DNA from: Nostoc linckia NIES-25
Lineage (GTDB): Bacteria > Cyanobacteriota > Cyanobacteriia > Cyanobacteriales > Nostocaceae
Reading direction: 5' to 3'
Length of the DNA: 64,000 bases
Assembly: GCF_002368035.1 (NCBI RefSeq)
Contig: NZ_AP018223.1
Coordinates: forward strand, 257,016-321,015
Shown here: piece after piece, positions 35,731 to 42,044 of the stretch
How positions within the stretch are numbered: position 1 is the first letter of the stretch
Layout of the letters: each line of letters opens with the position of its first letter
Notes under the pieces: generated by a model
What the model saw: only the letters and a program-made list of their open reading frames with translations
The model's database searches: none
What the model was told of the DNA's origin: nothing
Made by a program: the position numbers and the translations under genes

Positions 35731-36600
35731 ATGGATTTATTCAACAACTACCAGATAGCTTGGCTAGCGATCGCCAACGGTAATAACTTAGCCAGCTTAT
35801 TACAATACCCCTTTATGCAGCGGGCGATCGTAGAAGCTGTACTGATGGGAATACTTGGCGGAATGTTGGGCAGTTTTGTTACCTTGCGCCAACTATCTTT
35901 TTTCAGTCACGCCGTTGGTCATGCAGCATTGGTGGGTGTAGCCTTGGGTGTGCTGTTACAGGTAAATCCTACTTGGATGCTGTTACCTTTTACCTTAATT
36001 TTTGGTGTTGTTGTCCTCTACTTTATCGATAAAACCGACTTAGGTAGCGATAGCGTACTTAGTATAGTGCTATCTGGGGCATTGGCGATCGGGCTACTTC
36101 TCACTAGTCTAATCAAAGGATATCGTGGCAACTTGATGCAAGTACTGTTTGGCGATATTCTAGCGCTCGATACCACAGATTTGATTTTGACGCTGCTGGT
36201 ACTTGTGGGGGGTTCCATATTTTTACTATCAACTCTGCAACAGCAAATTTTATTGACACTTAACCCAGATGTGGCGCAGGTTCAAGGTATTCCCGTGCAA
36301 TTGTACCGCTACGCCTTTGTGGTCTTGCTTTCACTCGCCGTCGCTGTAGCAATTAAAGCTGTTGGCGTTTTACTAGTAAATGCCTTTTTGGTGATTCCCG
36401 CCTCCACTGCAAAACTAGTGAGTCACCACTTTAGCGGCTTTCTAGCGATTTCCGTAATAGTCGGTTCCACCACCAGTATTACTGGAATCATTGTCTCAGG
36501 CCTTTTCAGCATAGCTTCTGGCCCTAGTATTGTTCTTGTCCAGTTTCTACTCTTTTTAGCTGTTGTCATCTGGTTTAAATTGACCTTGAAAGCTGCATAA
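35731..36600 (+). CDS. znuB: Zinc ABC transporter, permease
   Basis: 289 residues from the ATG at 35731 (MDLFNNYQIAWLA). It has eight or so membrane helices of the ABC-3 family, with MGILGGMLGSFVTLRQLSF near the N-terminus, the SHAVGHAALVGVALGV block, and the GVLLVNAFLVIPASTAKLVS helix that contacts the ATPase. It forms the channel of the ZnuABC importer in the plasma membrane. Upstream frame to 35617 is made of repeats (see that entry). It is the last gene before tRNA-Phe. Confidence 0.9.
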   Translation: MDLFNNYQIAWLAIANGNNLASLLQYPFMQRAIVEAVLMGILGGMLGSFVTLRQLSFFSHAVGHAALVGVALGVLLQVNPTWMLLPFTLIFGVVVLYFIDKTDLGSDSVLSIVLSGALAIGLLLTSLIKGYRGNLMQVLFGDILALDTTDLILTLLVLVGGSIFLLSTLQQQILLTLNPDVAQVQGIPVQLYRYAFVVLLSLAVAVAIKAVGVLLVNAFLVIPASTAKLVSHHFSGFLAISVIVGSTTSITGIIVSGLFSIASGPSIVLVQFLLFLAVVIWFKLTLKAA

Positions 36601-36676
36601 ATATTTTTCTGCAACCTCTTGCAAATTGATTTTATCTTTGCTACATTTATTAATCGTGGCTCAAAAAAAAGCCCCA

Positions 36677-36753
<77 letters not shown>

Positions 36754-36789
36754 TTACAAGAAAAAACACAACTTGCATCCTGCATCCAC

Positions 36790-36809
36790 TCGCAGTAAAC
36801 TTGCATCCA
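36790..36809 (+). repeat. 20-bp repeat near the left end
   Basis: TCGCAGTAAACTTGCATCCA, identical to 41333-41352 near the right end. It lies about 40 bases inside the left attachment site; the shorter word TTGCATCC occurs again just upstream. Possible arm-type integrase binding sites. Confidence 0.75.
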
Positions 36810-36810
36810 T

Positions 36811-36913
36811 CGTAAATACATCATTGGTAGCCTTGGTGGCAGTGATAGCCATCATTACTACCGTTGCCAGCAAGACACGAAGGTGGTATAAGCGCAAGCC
36901 TCACGCCACTTAA
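36811..36913 (+). CDS. Possible tiny membrane protein
   Basis: The frame after the 20-bp repeat reads a single hydrophobic helix (TSLVALVAVIAIITTVAS) and then a strongly basic tail (KTRRWYKRKPHAT). The layout resembles single-span phage or plasmid peptides. No ATG is in frame after the tRNA, and a TTG start or read-through is needed, so this is a weak call. Confidence 0.25.
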
Positions 36914-37228
36914 CTATATGGGCATAGGGTAACGACGATGCAATTTCACTGCGAGTGTGGGTTTTTTTCTGCAATCGAGTTTACGCTCTTAAACGTATTA
37001 TGCTCACCTATTACCTCTTCCCTAAAGTTATTAGACAACTTGTTTAACAACTTTCACCAACAAGGGTAAGCACGAATGTAATGTACCTTCCAATCACAAC
37101 TACCCTTACTTGAATTTGTTACATAATCAAATTAGAGTATTGCGATCGCCATCTATCAACCTTTTTTATTCGTCTTGATTTCGTTACACATTCAAATTAA
37201 AGTATGAAAGCTATACAGAATAAGGGTT
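36914..37228. other. Regulatory gap at the left end of the element
   Basis: It contains CCTCTTCCCTAAAG followed by ACAACTTGTTTAACAA (37014-37051), the counterpart of 40070-40106 in inverted orientation, and one AATGTACCTTCC motif (37078-37092). These probably form the control region of the gene at 37229. Confidence 0.5.
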
Positions 37229-37645
37229 ATGACTAAATATCTCATTGAGATGGTAGAGCCTACCACTGGGGAGAGAGAACTATTACAGCTAGATGCTGAC
37301 TCTCTGGATGAGGCTACCAAGGAAGCAAAGGTGAGATACCCTACCTGGGACATTCTCAAAGTGAAGCATAGCCACGGTGGGAAGCGTAGCGGTGCTGGTA
37401 GAACTGCGAAATGGGGTGTGAAGACTCAGGTTTACCGTTTACCTCCTTCCCTTGGTGAGAATGCAGAGGAAATAGCAGGGGAATTGGAGATGGTACGGCA
37501 TATCCTTGAAACTTGGGAATCAAGGGTAGATGAGAGTAGGGGAAAGTCAGCAAGCAATCAACCGAGCGAGAGGTACAAGTATGTCGCTCAACTGTTAGCT
37601 GATTTGAAACAGGCTATGCAGGTGACTGGAAAGGAACTGGTGTAA
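37229..37645 (+). CDS. Element-borne protein of unknown function
   Basis: 138 residues. An N-terminal acidic domain (TTGERELLQLDADSLDEATK) leads to a Gly/Arg/Lys hinge, GGKRSGAGRTAKWGVKTQVY, and a helical C-terminus. The GKRSGAGR...WGVKT segment is seen in small proteins of cyanobacterial plasmids and phages and looks DNA-binding (AT-hook-like hinge, ribbon-like strand). No enzyme motif is seen. It is followed by two copies of the AAGGTACATT motif. Confidence 0.65.
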   Translation: MTKYLIEMVEPTTGERELLQLDADSLDEATKEAKVRYPTWDILKVKHSHGGKRSGAGRTAKWGVKTQVYRLPPSLGENAEEIAGELEMVRHILETWESRVDESRGKSASNQPSERYKYVAQLLADLKQAMQVTGKELV

Positions 37646-37693
37646 GGTACATTACATTATTGAATGCTGGTGAATGGAAGGTACATTCCATTT
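37643..37693 (+). promoter_or_regulatory. Two AAGGTACATT operator-like motifs
   Basis: AAGGTACATTACATT (37646 region) and AAGGTACATTCCATT (37678 region) lie 32 bases apart. The same motif recurs at 37078, 39228 and 39252, always in gaps of the element. Confidence 0.6.
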
Positions 37694-37733
37694 CTATCCA
37701 TGTCCCCATAGTTTCTATCTATTCCTCCTACCC

Positions 37734-37767
37734 AAATTACTCTAAGTAATACTCCAAGTATTTGAAC
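37734..37767. repeat. ATTACT/AAGTAATACT repeat, copy 1
   Basis: AAATTACTCTAAGTAATACT then CCAAGTA. It is matched at 39953-39984 (AAATTACTTCAAGTAATACT, then TCAAGTAATT). The units are partly palindromic. Confidence 0.65.
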
Positions 37768-37778
37768 AACATACACAT

Positions 37779-37810
37779 AAAAAAGTCCCCTAGCTGTGAT
37801 GCCGGGGACT
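37779..37810 (-). terminator. Rho-independent terminator
   Basis: On the minus strand AGTCCCC (37810-37804) pairs with GGGGACT (37790-37784) and is followed by TTTTTATG. It ends the gene at 37835-38224. Confidence 0.85.
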
Positions 37811-37834
37811 GAGTGATAGGATGCCGTGAACTGA

Positions 37835-38224
37835 CTACCTAGCTAGCAGCGCTGCTACCTCCTCCAGTTTCATTTTCGCCATGTGCCAGTTATATAAATC
37901 CTCTTGCTTGTACCTATCTGGGTAAGTCATTCGCCTACCCTCCATCGTTACCCTAATCAATGCCCCTTGCTCATCAGTAGGTGTTCTCATCTCATCTATC
38001 GCTGACCCTATCACCTGAATAGAAGCAAGCGAGGGCGGTCTTAATCCTTTTCCTTGTTCTATCTGGTTAACTGCGATTATCGAGAATGACATCAGAGAGG
38101 TGATGTAACTGGTTTTGTACCCTGCATTCCCAGTTGGGCGGATGCCGTATCGCTGACATAACCGCCGTAATTCGGGTACAGTCTTTATCTCAAGCTCAGA
38201 ACGTGTAAACATAGAATTGTCCAT
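37835..38224 (-). CDS. SAP/Rho-N-like domain protein of the element
   Basis: 129 residues from the ATG at 38224; the frame opens at 38251 and another ATG lies at 38212. Residues 5-50 (TRSELEIKTVPELRRLCQRY, then GIRPTGNAGYKTSYITSLM) have the helix-extended-helix pattern of SAP or Rho-N DNA-binding domains. The rest is helical with a Pro-rich turn, unrecognised. It is probably a DNA-binding accessory or control factor of the element. Confidence 0.65.
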   Translation of the reverse strand: MDNSMFTRSELEIKTVPELRRLCQRYGIRPTGNAGYKTSYITSLMSFSIIAVNQIEQGKGLRPPSLASIQVIGSAIDEMRTPTDEQGALIRVTMEGRRMTYPDRYKQEDLYNWHMAKMKLEEVAALLAR

Positions 38225-38333
38225 TGTTAAGTGGATATTGGTAGGTAACAACTTTCTCAGGGTGAATTACCTGCCAATTAACCATTAAACATTTGTTCAC
38301 TAATGTTTCAGACGTTCTTCATATTTCTCAACA

Positions 38334-38522
38334 ATGCCTAATCCCAAGGGTAACCCAGAAAGTTTAAAGCCTATTAAATCTGATAGAGAAGAACCATTAA
38401 CGCAAAACCTTAATTTTCGAGTCACAGAAAGGATGAAAGACGAGGTAAAAGCACAAGAGAACCCACCAGAGTTTTGCAGAGAAGCTATTCAAAAAGCACT
38501 CGATGAGAAGAAACAGAAATAG
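38334..38522 (+). CDS. Small ribbon-helix-helix-like protein
   Basis: 62 residues: MPNPKGNPESLKPIKSDREE, then TQNLNFRVTERMKDEVKAQ and a C-terminal helix FCREAIQKALDEK. A short beta strand (LNFRV) followed by two helices is the ribbon-helix-helix plan of plasmid copy-control and antitoxin-type repressors. Very similar small proteins (KGNPENL start) occur on cyanobacterial plasmids. It probably represses promoters within the element. Confidence 0.7.
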   Translation: MPNPKGNPESLKPIKSDREEPLTQNLNFRVTERMKDEVKAQENPPEFCREAIQKALDEKKQK

Positions 38523-38561
38523 CAATTAATTGTTTAATTATTAATTTGAATAAATAAAATA

Positions 38562-38592
38562 CCTCTAGAACTGATATCTAGAGGATTATTTT
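38562..38592. terminator. Bidirectional terminator
   Basis: CCTCTAGA pairs with TCTAGAGG, with A-rich left flank and ATTATTTTTA on the right. It separates the convergent genes ending at 38522 and 38614. Confidence 0.8.
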
Positions 38593-38613
38593 TACCAAAA
38601 ATATTCACAAGCT

Positions 38614-39222
38614 TTATTCTTGTAATTCCAGGGATTTATCACAAATACCGCAATTAATAGATAAACCAAACTTACCCCAAACACTCGCATTACATTCAGG
38701 GCAAGAGTATTTAAATTTCTTCCCATTCTTGCTTTGATTATTTCCTAATTGTGCTGAGGCATTTCTAGGTCTTAATGAGACTAACTCTTGCTGACTATTA
38801 ATCAATCCTTGTACCACTTGCATAAATTTACCATCAGGATTAATTGATTGTTCATTAGGATAACCAGTATGGATTATTAACCCAATACTTTGCATTTTAC
38901 TTGCAAACTCTTCATTATGATAATGCTTTCGAGGTTTATTACTTCCATACTGGTGTTGCCATAAATGAACCATTTGATGCACAAGTACTGCTAACCAGTA
39001 TTCTTTCTCTTCATTTAATAAATTTTCATCAATCAAGATTTCATGATAACTTTTTAGTTTTGAATCATCCCACTTATCATGTAAAAATGAACCTCCAGCC
39101 TGAAGCTTATAAGCTAATCCTAAAACTAGATTTTCCTCTAATTTTTTGTCAAATAACTCCCTATTGAAATAATTAAAAATTTGATTTAATTGCATTGATT
39201 GATGAATAGCTTGCATACACAC
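38614..39222 (-). CDS. SprT-like protein with a changed catalytic residue
   Basis: 202 residues. The SprT-like zinc-peptidase fold is recognised by LVHQMVHLWQHQYG (about 84-97), NEEFASKMQSIGL and a C-terminal zinc ribbon, CPECNAS ... CGICDKS. In active members the first motif is HExxH; here the codon CAA gives HQxxH, so the catalytic Glu is replaced by Gln while the His ligands remain. SprT/Spartan proteases cut DNA-bound proteins; this one may bind without cutting. The starts at 39222, 39216 and 39195 are all possible. Two AAGGTACATT motifs lie immediately upstream. Confidence 0.75.
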   Translation of the reverse strand: MCMQAIHQSMQLNQIFNYFNRELFDKKLEENLVLGLAYKLQAGGSFLHDKWDDSKLKSYHEILIDENLLNEEKEYWLAVLVHQMVHLWQHQYGSNKPRKHYHNEEFASKMQSIGLIIHTGYPNEQSINPDGKFMQVVQGLINSQQELVSLRPRNASAQLGNNQSKNGKKFKYSCPECNASVWGKFGLSINCGICDKSLELQE

Positions 39223-39225
39223 ATA

Positions 39226-39268
39226 CCTAAAAATGTACCTTGGGTTCCATTGTATGTAAGGTACATTC
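39226..39268. promoter_or_regulatory. Two AAGGTACATT operator-like motifs upstream of the SprT-like gene
   Basis: AAATGTACCTTGG (39228 region, inverted) and TAAGGTACATTCCATTCG (39252 region). Their position right before the start suggests repression of this gene by an element-encoded regulator. Confidence 0.6.
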
Positions 39269-39389
39269 CATTCGTCTCAGTAGGTTGCTATAATTGTCTG
39301 AAATTACACATACCTTACTCTAGGGAGCCTACTACACGGTTCCCTATTTGTTCTTCCTAAGTTCCGCAATGCCCCTTTTGTAGCGTTGA

Positions 39390-39439
39390 GTAGAAAACAT
39401 TTTTGTAACGGGTTAACCTGTATCAAAATTGTTTTCTAC
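39390..39439. repeat. 23-bp imperfect inverted repeat in the element
   Basis: GTAGAAAACATTTTTGTAAC (left arm, from 39390) mirrors TATCAAAATTGTTTTCTAC (right arm, to 39439) around GGGTTAACCT. It lies in a 250-base gene-free stretch and may be an origin, a recombination site or a large operator. A smaller GGGAGCC/GGTTCCC hairpin is at 39324-39346. Confidence 0.7.
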
Positions 39440-39469
39440 AAGAGGCTTGACGAGCTTACAGGGCAAGGG

Positions 39470-39919
39470 TTATGAAGGTAGGTAGCTAGATAAAGCACTC
39501 ACTGAGATTCGCTTCACCTCACTGTTGCAATATCCCCTAGCATCGCCCCATGTAGCGCGTTCAGCTAACAACAGGTTTCGCTTGTCTTCACTCTTGACCT
39601 CACCGAATGCTTTATCACACCTACGCTCTAATGCTTCCACAGTGCAAGCGTAATTTAGAGCTTGAGCTTTGGCGTTGCCTTTGTGTGCCTGTACCATCCA
39701 GAACAAAGCAGCGAGTTGAATGGGGATGATATTAATTCGACTTCTACCACGATGCCCAGGATTGTCTTTTTCTATCTCGGTTTTTTCGGGCGTATAACCC
39801 TCGCCCAGTAAAGCTTTCGCCTGTTCTGACTGCAAAAATTGACGGGTGTATACTTCACTTTTTCCAACTGCTTCAGCTACCTGTGATTGACTGAGGAAAT
39901 AATTACCATCCGCATCCAT
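39470..39919 (-). CDS. Element-borne protein of unknown function
   Basis: 149 residues. The start (MDADGNYFLSQSQVAEAVGK, then SEVYTRQFLQSEQAKAL) reads like a winged or helix-turn-helix start with a recognition helix, and GHRGRSRINIIPI is a basic hinge. The rest is helical with several Cys and no enzyme motif. Similar cyanobacterial phage or plasmid proteins resemble antirepressor-type regulators. A partly palindromic repeat (39953-39984) lies 34 bases before the start, a good place for an operator. Confidence 0.6.
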   Translation of the reverse strand: MDADGNYFLSQSQVAEAVGKSEVYTRQFLQSEQAKALLGEGYTPEKTEIEKDNPGHRGRSRINIIPIQLAALFWMVQAHKGNAKAQALNYACTVEALERRCDKAFGEVKSEDKRNLLLAERATWGDARGYCNSEVKRISVSALSSYLPS

Positions 39920-39952
39920 GAAAGCATCAAGTTGGATATTTCCTAGTAGTTG

Positions 39953-39984
39953 AAATTACTTCAAGTAATACTTCAAGTAATTGG
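39953..39984. repeat. ATTACT/AAGTAATACT repeat, copy 2
   Basis: AAATTACTTCAAGTAATACT then TCAAGTAATT. It is shared with 37734-37767. Confidence 0.65.
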
Positions 39985-40033
39985 GGTAAGAGGAATATAA
40001 AAGCATAGACGCGAAAACTGGCACATAAAAAAT

Positions 40034-40062
40034 ACCCTCTAGGATGTTGATTCTTAGAGGGT
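40034..40062 (-). terminator. Integrase terminator
   Basis: On the minus strand ACCCTCTA pairs with TAGAGGGT and is followed by ATTTTTTATG. It lies 66 bases after the integrase stop. Confidence 0.8.
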
Positions 40063-40069
40063 TTATTAT

Positions 40070-40106
40070 TTGTTGAACAAGTTGTTGGACAACTAGAGGG
40101 AAGAGG
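40070..40106. repeat. TTGTTGAACAAG/TTGTTGGACAAC repeat
   Basis: Two small palindromes, TTGTTGAACAA and TTGTTGGACAA, in tandem, then CTAGAGGGAAGAGG. The inverse of this stretch is found at 37014-37051 near the other end of the element. Confidence 0.6.
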
Positions 40107-40127
40107 AATAAAAGAGGAGTTACTAGC

Positions 40128-41297
40128 TTAAACGATTGGCATCATAACATCACTGACATCACCTAAATATCGCTTAGCAATCATATTGGGTGAATTGCCT
40201 ACCCATCTGGCTATTATTGTGCTATCAACGCCAGCCTTAACCATCAAGGTTATGCAGGTGTGACGCATCTGGTAAGGGTTTCGATAGTCAATATCCGGCA
40301 AGGATTCAAGGACATTTCTCCATGCTCTATTAGCAAAGTTATGCCAATCAATCAACCCTCCTTTTTTTGCAGGAAAGACGAAATCTTGAGAAGAAAAATT
40401 CTCTGGTTTGATAGAGTCAGCAATTTCTTTAATCCTTGTGTTCATTGTTATAGAACGTTTTTCTTCAGTTTTAGTACCTAGCTCAATCTCACCATTAGCT
40501 GTCAATTTTTGAGAAAATGTGATTTTTACACCTTTGATATGTTTCCACTGTAAGGCGAGTGCTTCCTCTGGGCGACAGCCAGTGATAAACAAAAACTCTA
40601 CTAAAGGGGCATAATAACTGTAATGTTGATTTAACCTGAAAGCAGTGATTATCCGGTCGCGTTCTTCTACAGTGAAAGGGTTAATTTCTTCCTTCGTTCC
40701 TGAGTTCTTTGTAGCAGGAATTAAATTTTTTATCCCTTCAAATGGATTGCTTTGTAATTTCTGACAAGCTACACCCCATTTACAACAAGCATTAATTAGT
40801 TTCCATTGCTTCTCAAGACTACTAGTAGAACTTCCCTTATGGTCGCTCACTAGCCATTGCATGATATTCATTGCTTCCTTTGCTAGCTTGTATGGACATT
40901 TTTTGAGCTTATTTTTGATGCGGTCGTAATCAATCATGCTGTTAGCTTTTAAAGTTTTACTTTTGAATTTTGTGTAATCGTCAAATAGATTCAGCAGATT
41001 GACGGCATTGACTGATTCTCTTTCAGCAAGAACGATTTTCGCCTCCTCTAAGTCCTGTAAGGCATCCTTGGCGCTTCTCTTTCCTAATGCGTTAGGTTTG
41101 TACTTTGTCAAGGTGGGGTCAAAATACCCTGCTATACAGTCTTGACGGATACGGTTAGCAATCTCTGTTGCCTTGGTGAGTGCTAGCTTGTCGGCGTATT
41201 TACTGCCAGGTAGAGGACTAAAGCAGTACTCCTTACCCGAATAAGTGAACCGAATAATAATAGAACCCTTGTTATCCCTTGGTGTAATTTCTCTCAT
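40128..41297 (-). CDS. int: Tyrosine-type site-specific integrase
   Basis: 389 residues. The N-terminal part has an Arm-DNA-like strand region (RFTYSGKEYCFSPLPGSKYA) and a SAM-like core-binding domain. The C-terminal catalytic domain has the first Arg in FITGCRPEEALALQWKHI, then QMRHTCITLMVKAGV (second Arg; the usual first His is replaced by Tyr-Gln), WVGNSP, and the nucleophile Tyr in KRYLGD. It joins the element to tRNA-Phe at the 50-bp core. It starts 125 bases from the right attachment site and reads into the element. Confidence 0.9.
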   Translation of the reverse strand: MREITPRDNKGSIIIRFTYSGKEYCFSPLPGSKYADKLALTKATEIANRIRQDCIAGYFDPTLTKYKPNALGKRSAKDALQDLEEAKIVLAERESVNAVNLLNLFDDYTKFKSKTLKANSMIDYDRIKNKLKKCPYKLAKEAMNIMQWLVSDHKGSSTSSLEKQWKLINACCKWGVACQKLQSNPFEGIKNLIPATKNSGTKEEINPFTVEERDRIITAFRLNQHYSYYAPLVEFLFITGCRPEEALALQWKHIKGVKITFSQKLTANGEIELGTKTEEKRSITMNTRIKEIADSIKPENFSSQDFVFPAKKGGLIDWHNFANRAWRNVLESLPDIDYRNPYQMRHTCITLMVKAGVDSTIIARWVGNSPNMIAKRYLGDVSDVMMPIV

Positions 41298-41332
41298 ACT
41301 TACCCCCGTTATACTGCTTACTGAGTCTATTA

Positions 41333-41352
41333 TCGCAGTAAACTTGCATCCA
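41333..41352 (+). repeat. 20-bp repeat near the right end
   Basis: TCGCAGTAAACTTGCATCCA, identical to 36790-36809, between the integrase start and the right attachment site. Confidence 0.75.
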
Positions 41353-41421
41353 ATGGGGTATACCTATTTTTAAATTAGTTTAAAACCTTTATAAAACAAC
41401 CGTTTTTAGCTTTTAAGAGAT

Positions 41422-41471
41422 AGGACTGAAAATCCTCGTGTCACCAGTTCAAGTCTGGTTCCTGGCATACA
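41422..41471 (+). repeat. Right attachment site (attR), tRNA-Phe 3' fragment
   Basis: An exact copy of 36704-36753. It carries the anticodon arm, variable loop, T arm and acceptor 3' strand without the tRNA 5' half. Confidence 0.92.
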
Positions 41472-41477
41472 ATCAGA

Positions 41478-41515
41478 CCCCTTGAAATCCAACGATTTCA
41501 AGGGGTTTTTGCTTT
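41478..41515 (+). terminator. Displaced tRNA-Phe terminator
   Basis: CCCCTTGAAATC pairs perfectly with GATTTCAAGGGG around CAAC, then TTTTTGCTTT. It originally followed the tRNA gene and is now 4.7 kb away. Confidence 0.85.
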
Positions 41516-41533
41516 ATTGACCATGAACACCCA

Positions 41534-41752
41534 CTATGTGCGCTTCCTTTTCTTTAAATGATTGACAACCACTATGGTGCTGCTAACTTTACGAACCTTA
41601 GACCACCTGAGCTTTCTTAAACGAGCAATTAAATAATCATAGAGCCATCCAGCAAACAAGAACAATACCAGATTACCGGAAGACACTGTTATATAAAGGG
41701 TAATAGAGGCAGGTTTACCAGTAGTGTAACTTGGCTTTGTTTGGACTATCAT
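41534..41752 (-). CDS. Possible small membrane protein
   Basis: 72 residues with one hydrophobic segment (SSGNLVLFLFAGWLYDYLIA) and a basic tail. No ribosome binding site or family is recognised. It lies right after the displaced terminator; it could be a chance frame. Confidence 0.3.
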   Translation of the reverse strand: MIVQTKPSYTTGKPASITLYITVSSGNLVLFLFAGWLYDYLIARLRKLRWSKVRKVSSTIVVVNHLKKRKRT

Positions 41753-42044
41753 CTATTGCAAGCATGGCGGATAGCCAATTATTCTCATACCGATTCTTAC
41801 TCTTTCAATACGATCGCTACTGGCTGGGAGCGAAACTGATGTACTATCGTGCTTTTTGCACTTTTGTGGTCAAAGGGACTCATCTTTATTGGGGAAAGGG
41901 AAAATACCAAACCTTTCCCCTTCGCCTTTTCCCGACTTCTGCAAGAAGTCTAATGAGCTTAATATAATTTGATAAACCTTTGCTCCTTTGAGTGAGTTAG
42001 ATCGAGGAATATTAAGCTCAAAATCATAGCGTGAAAGGTTACTG

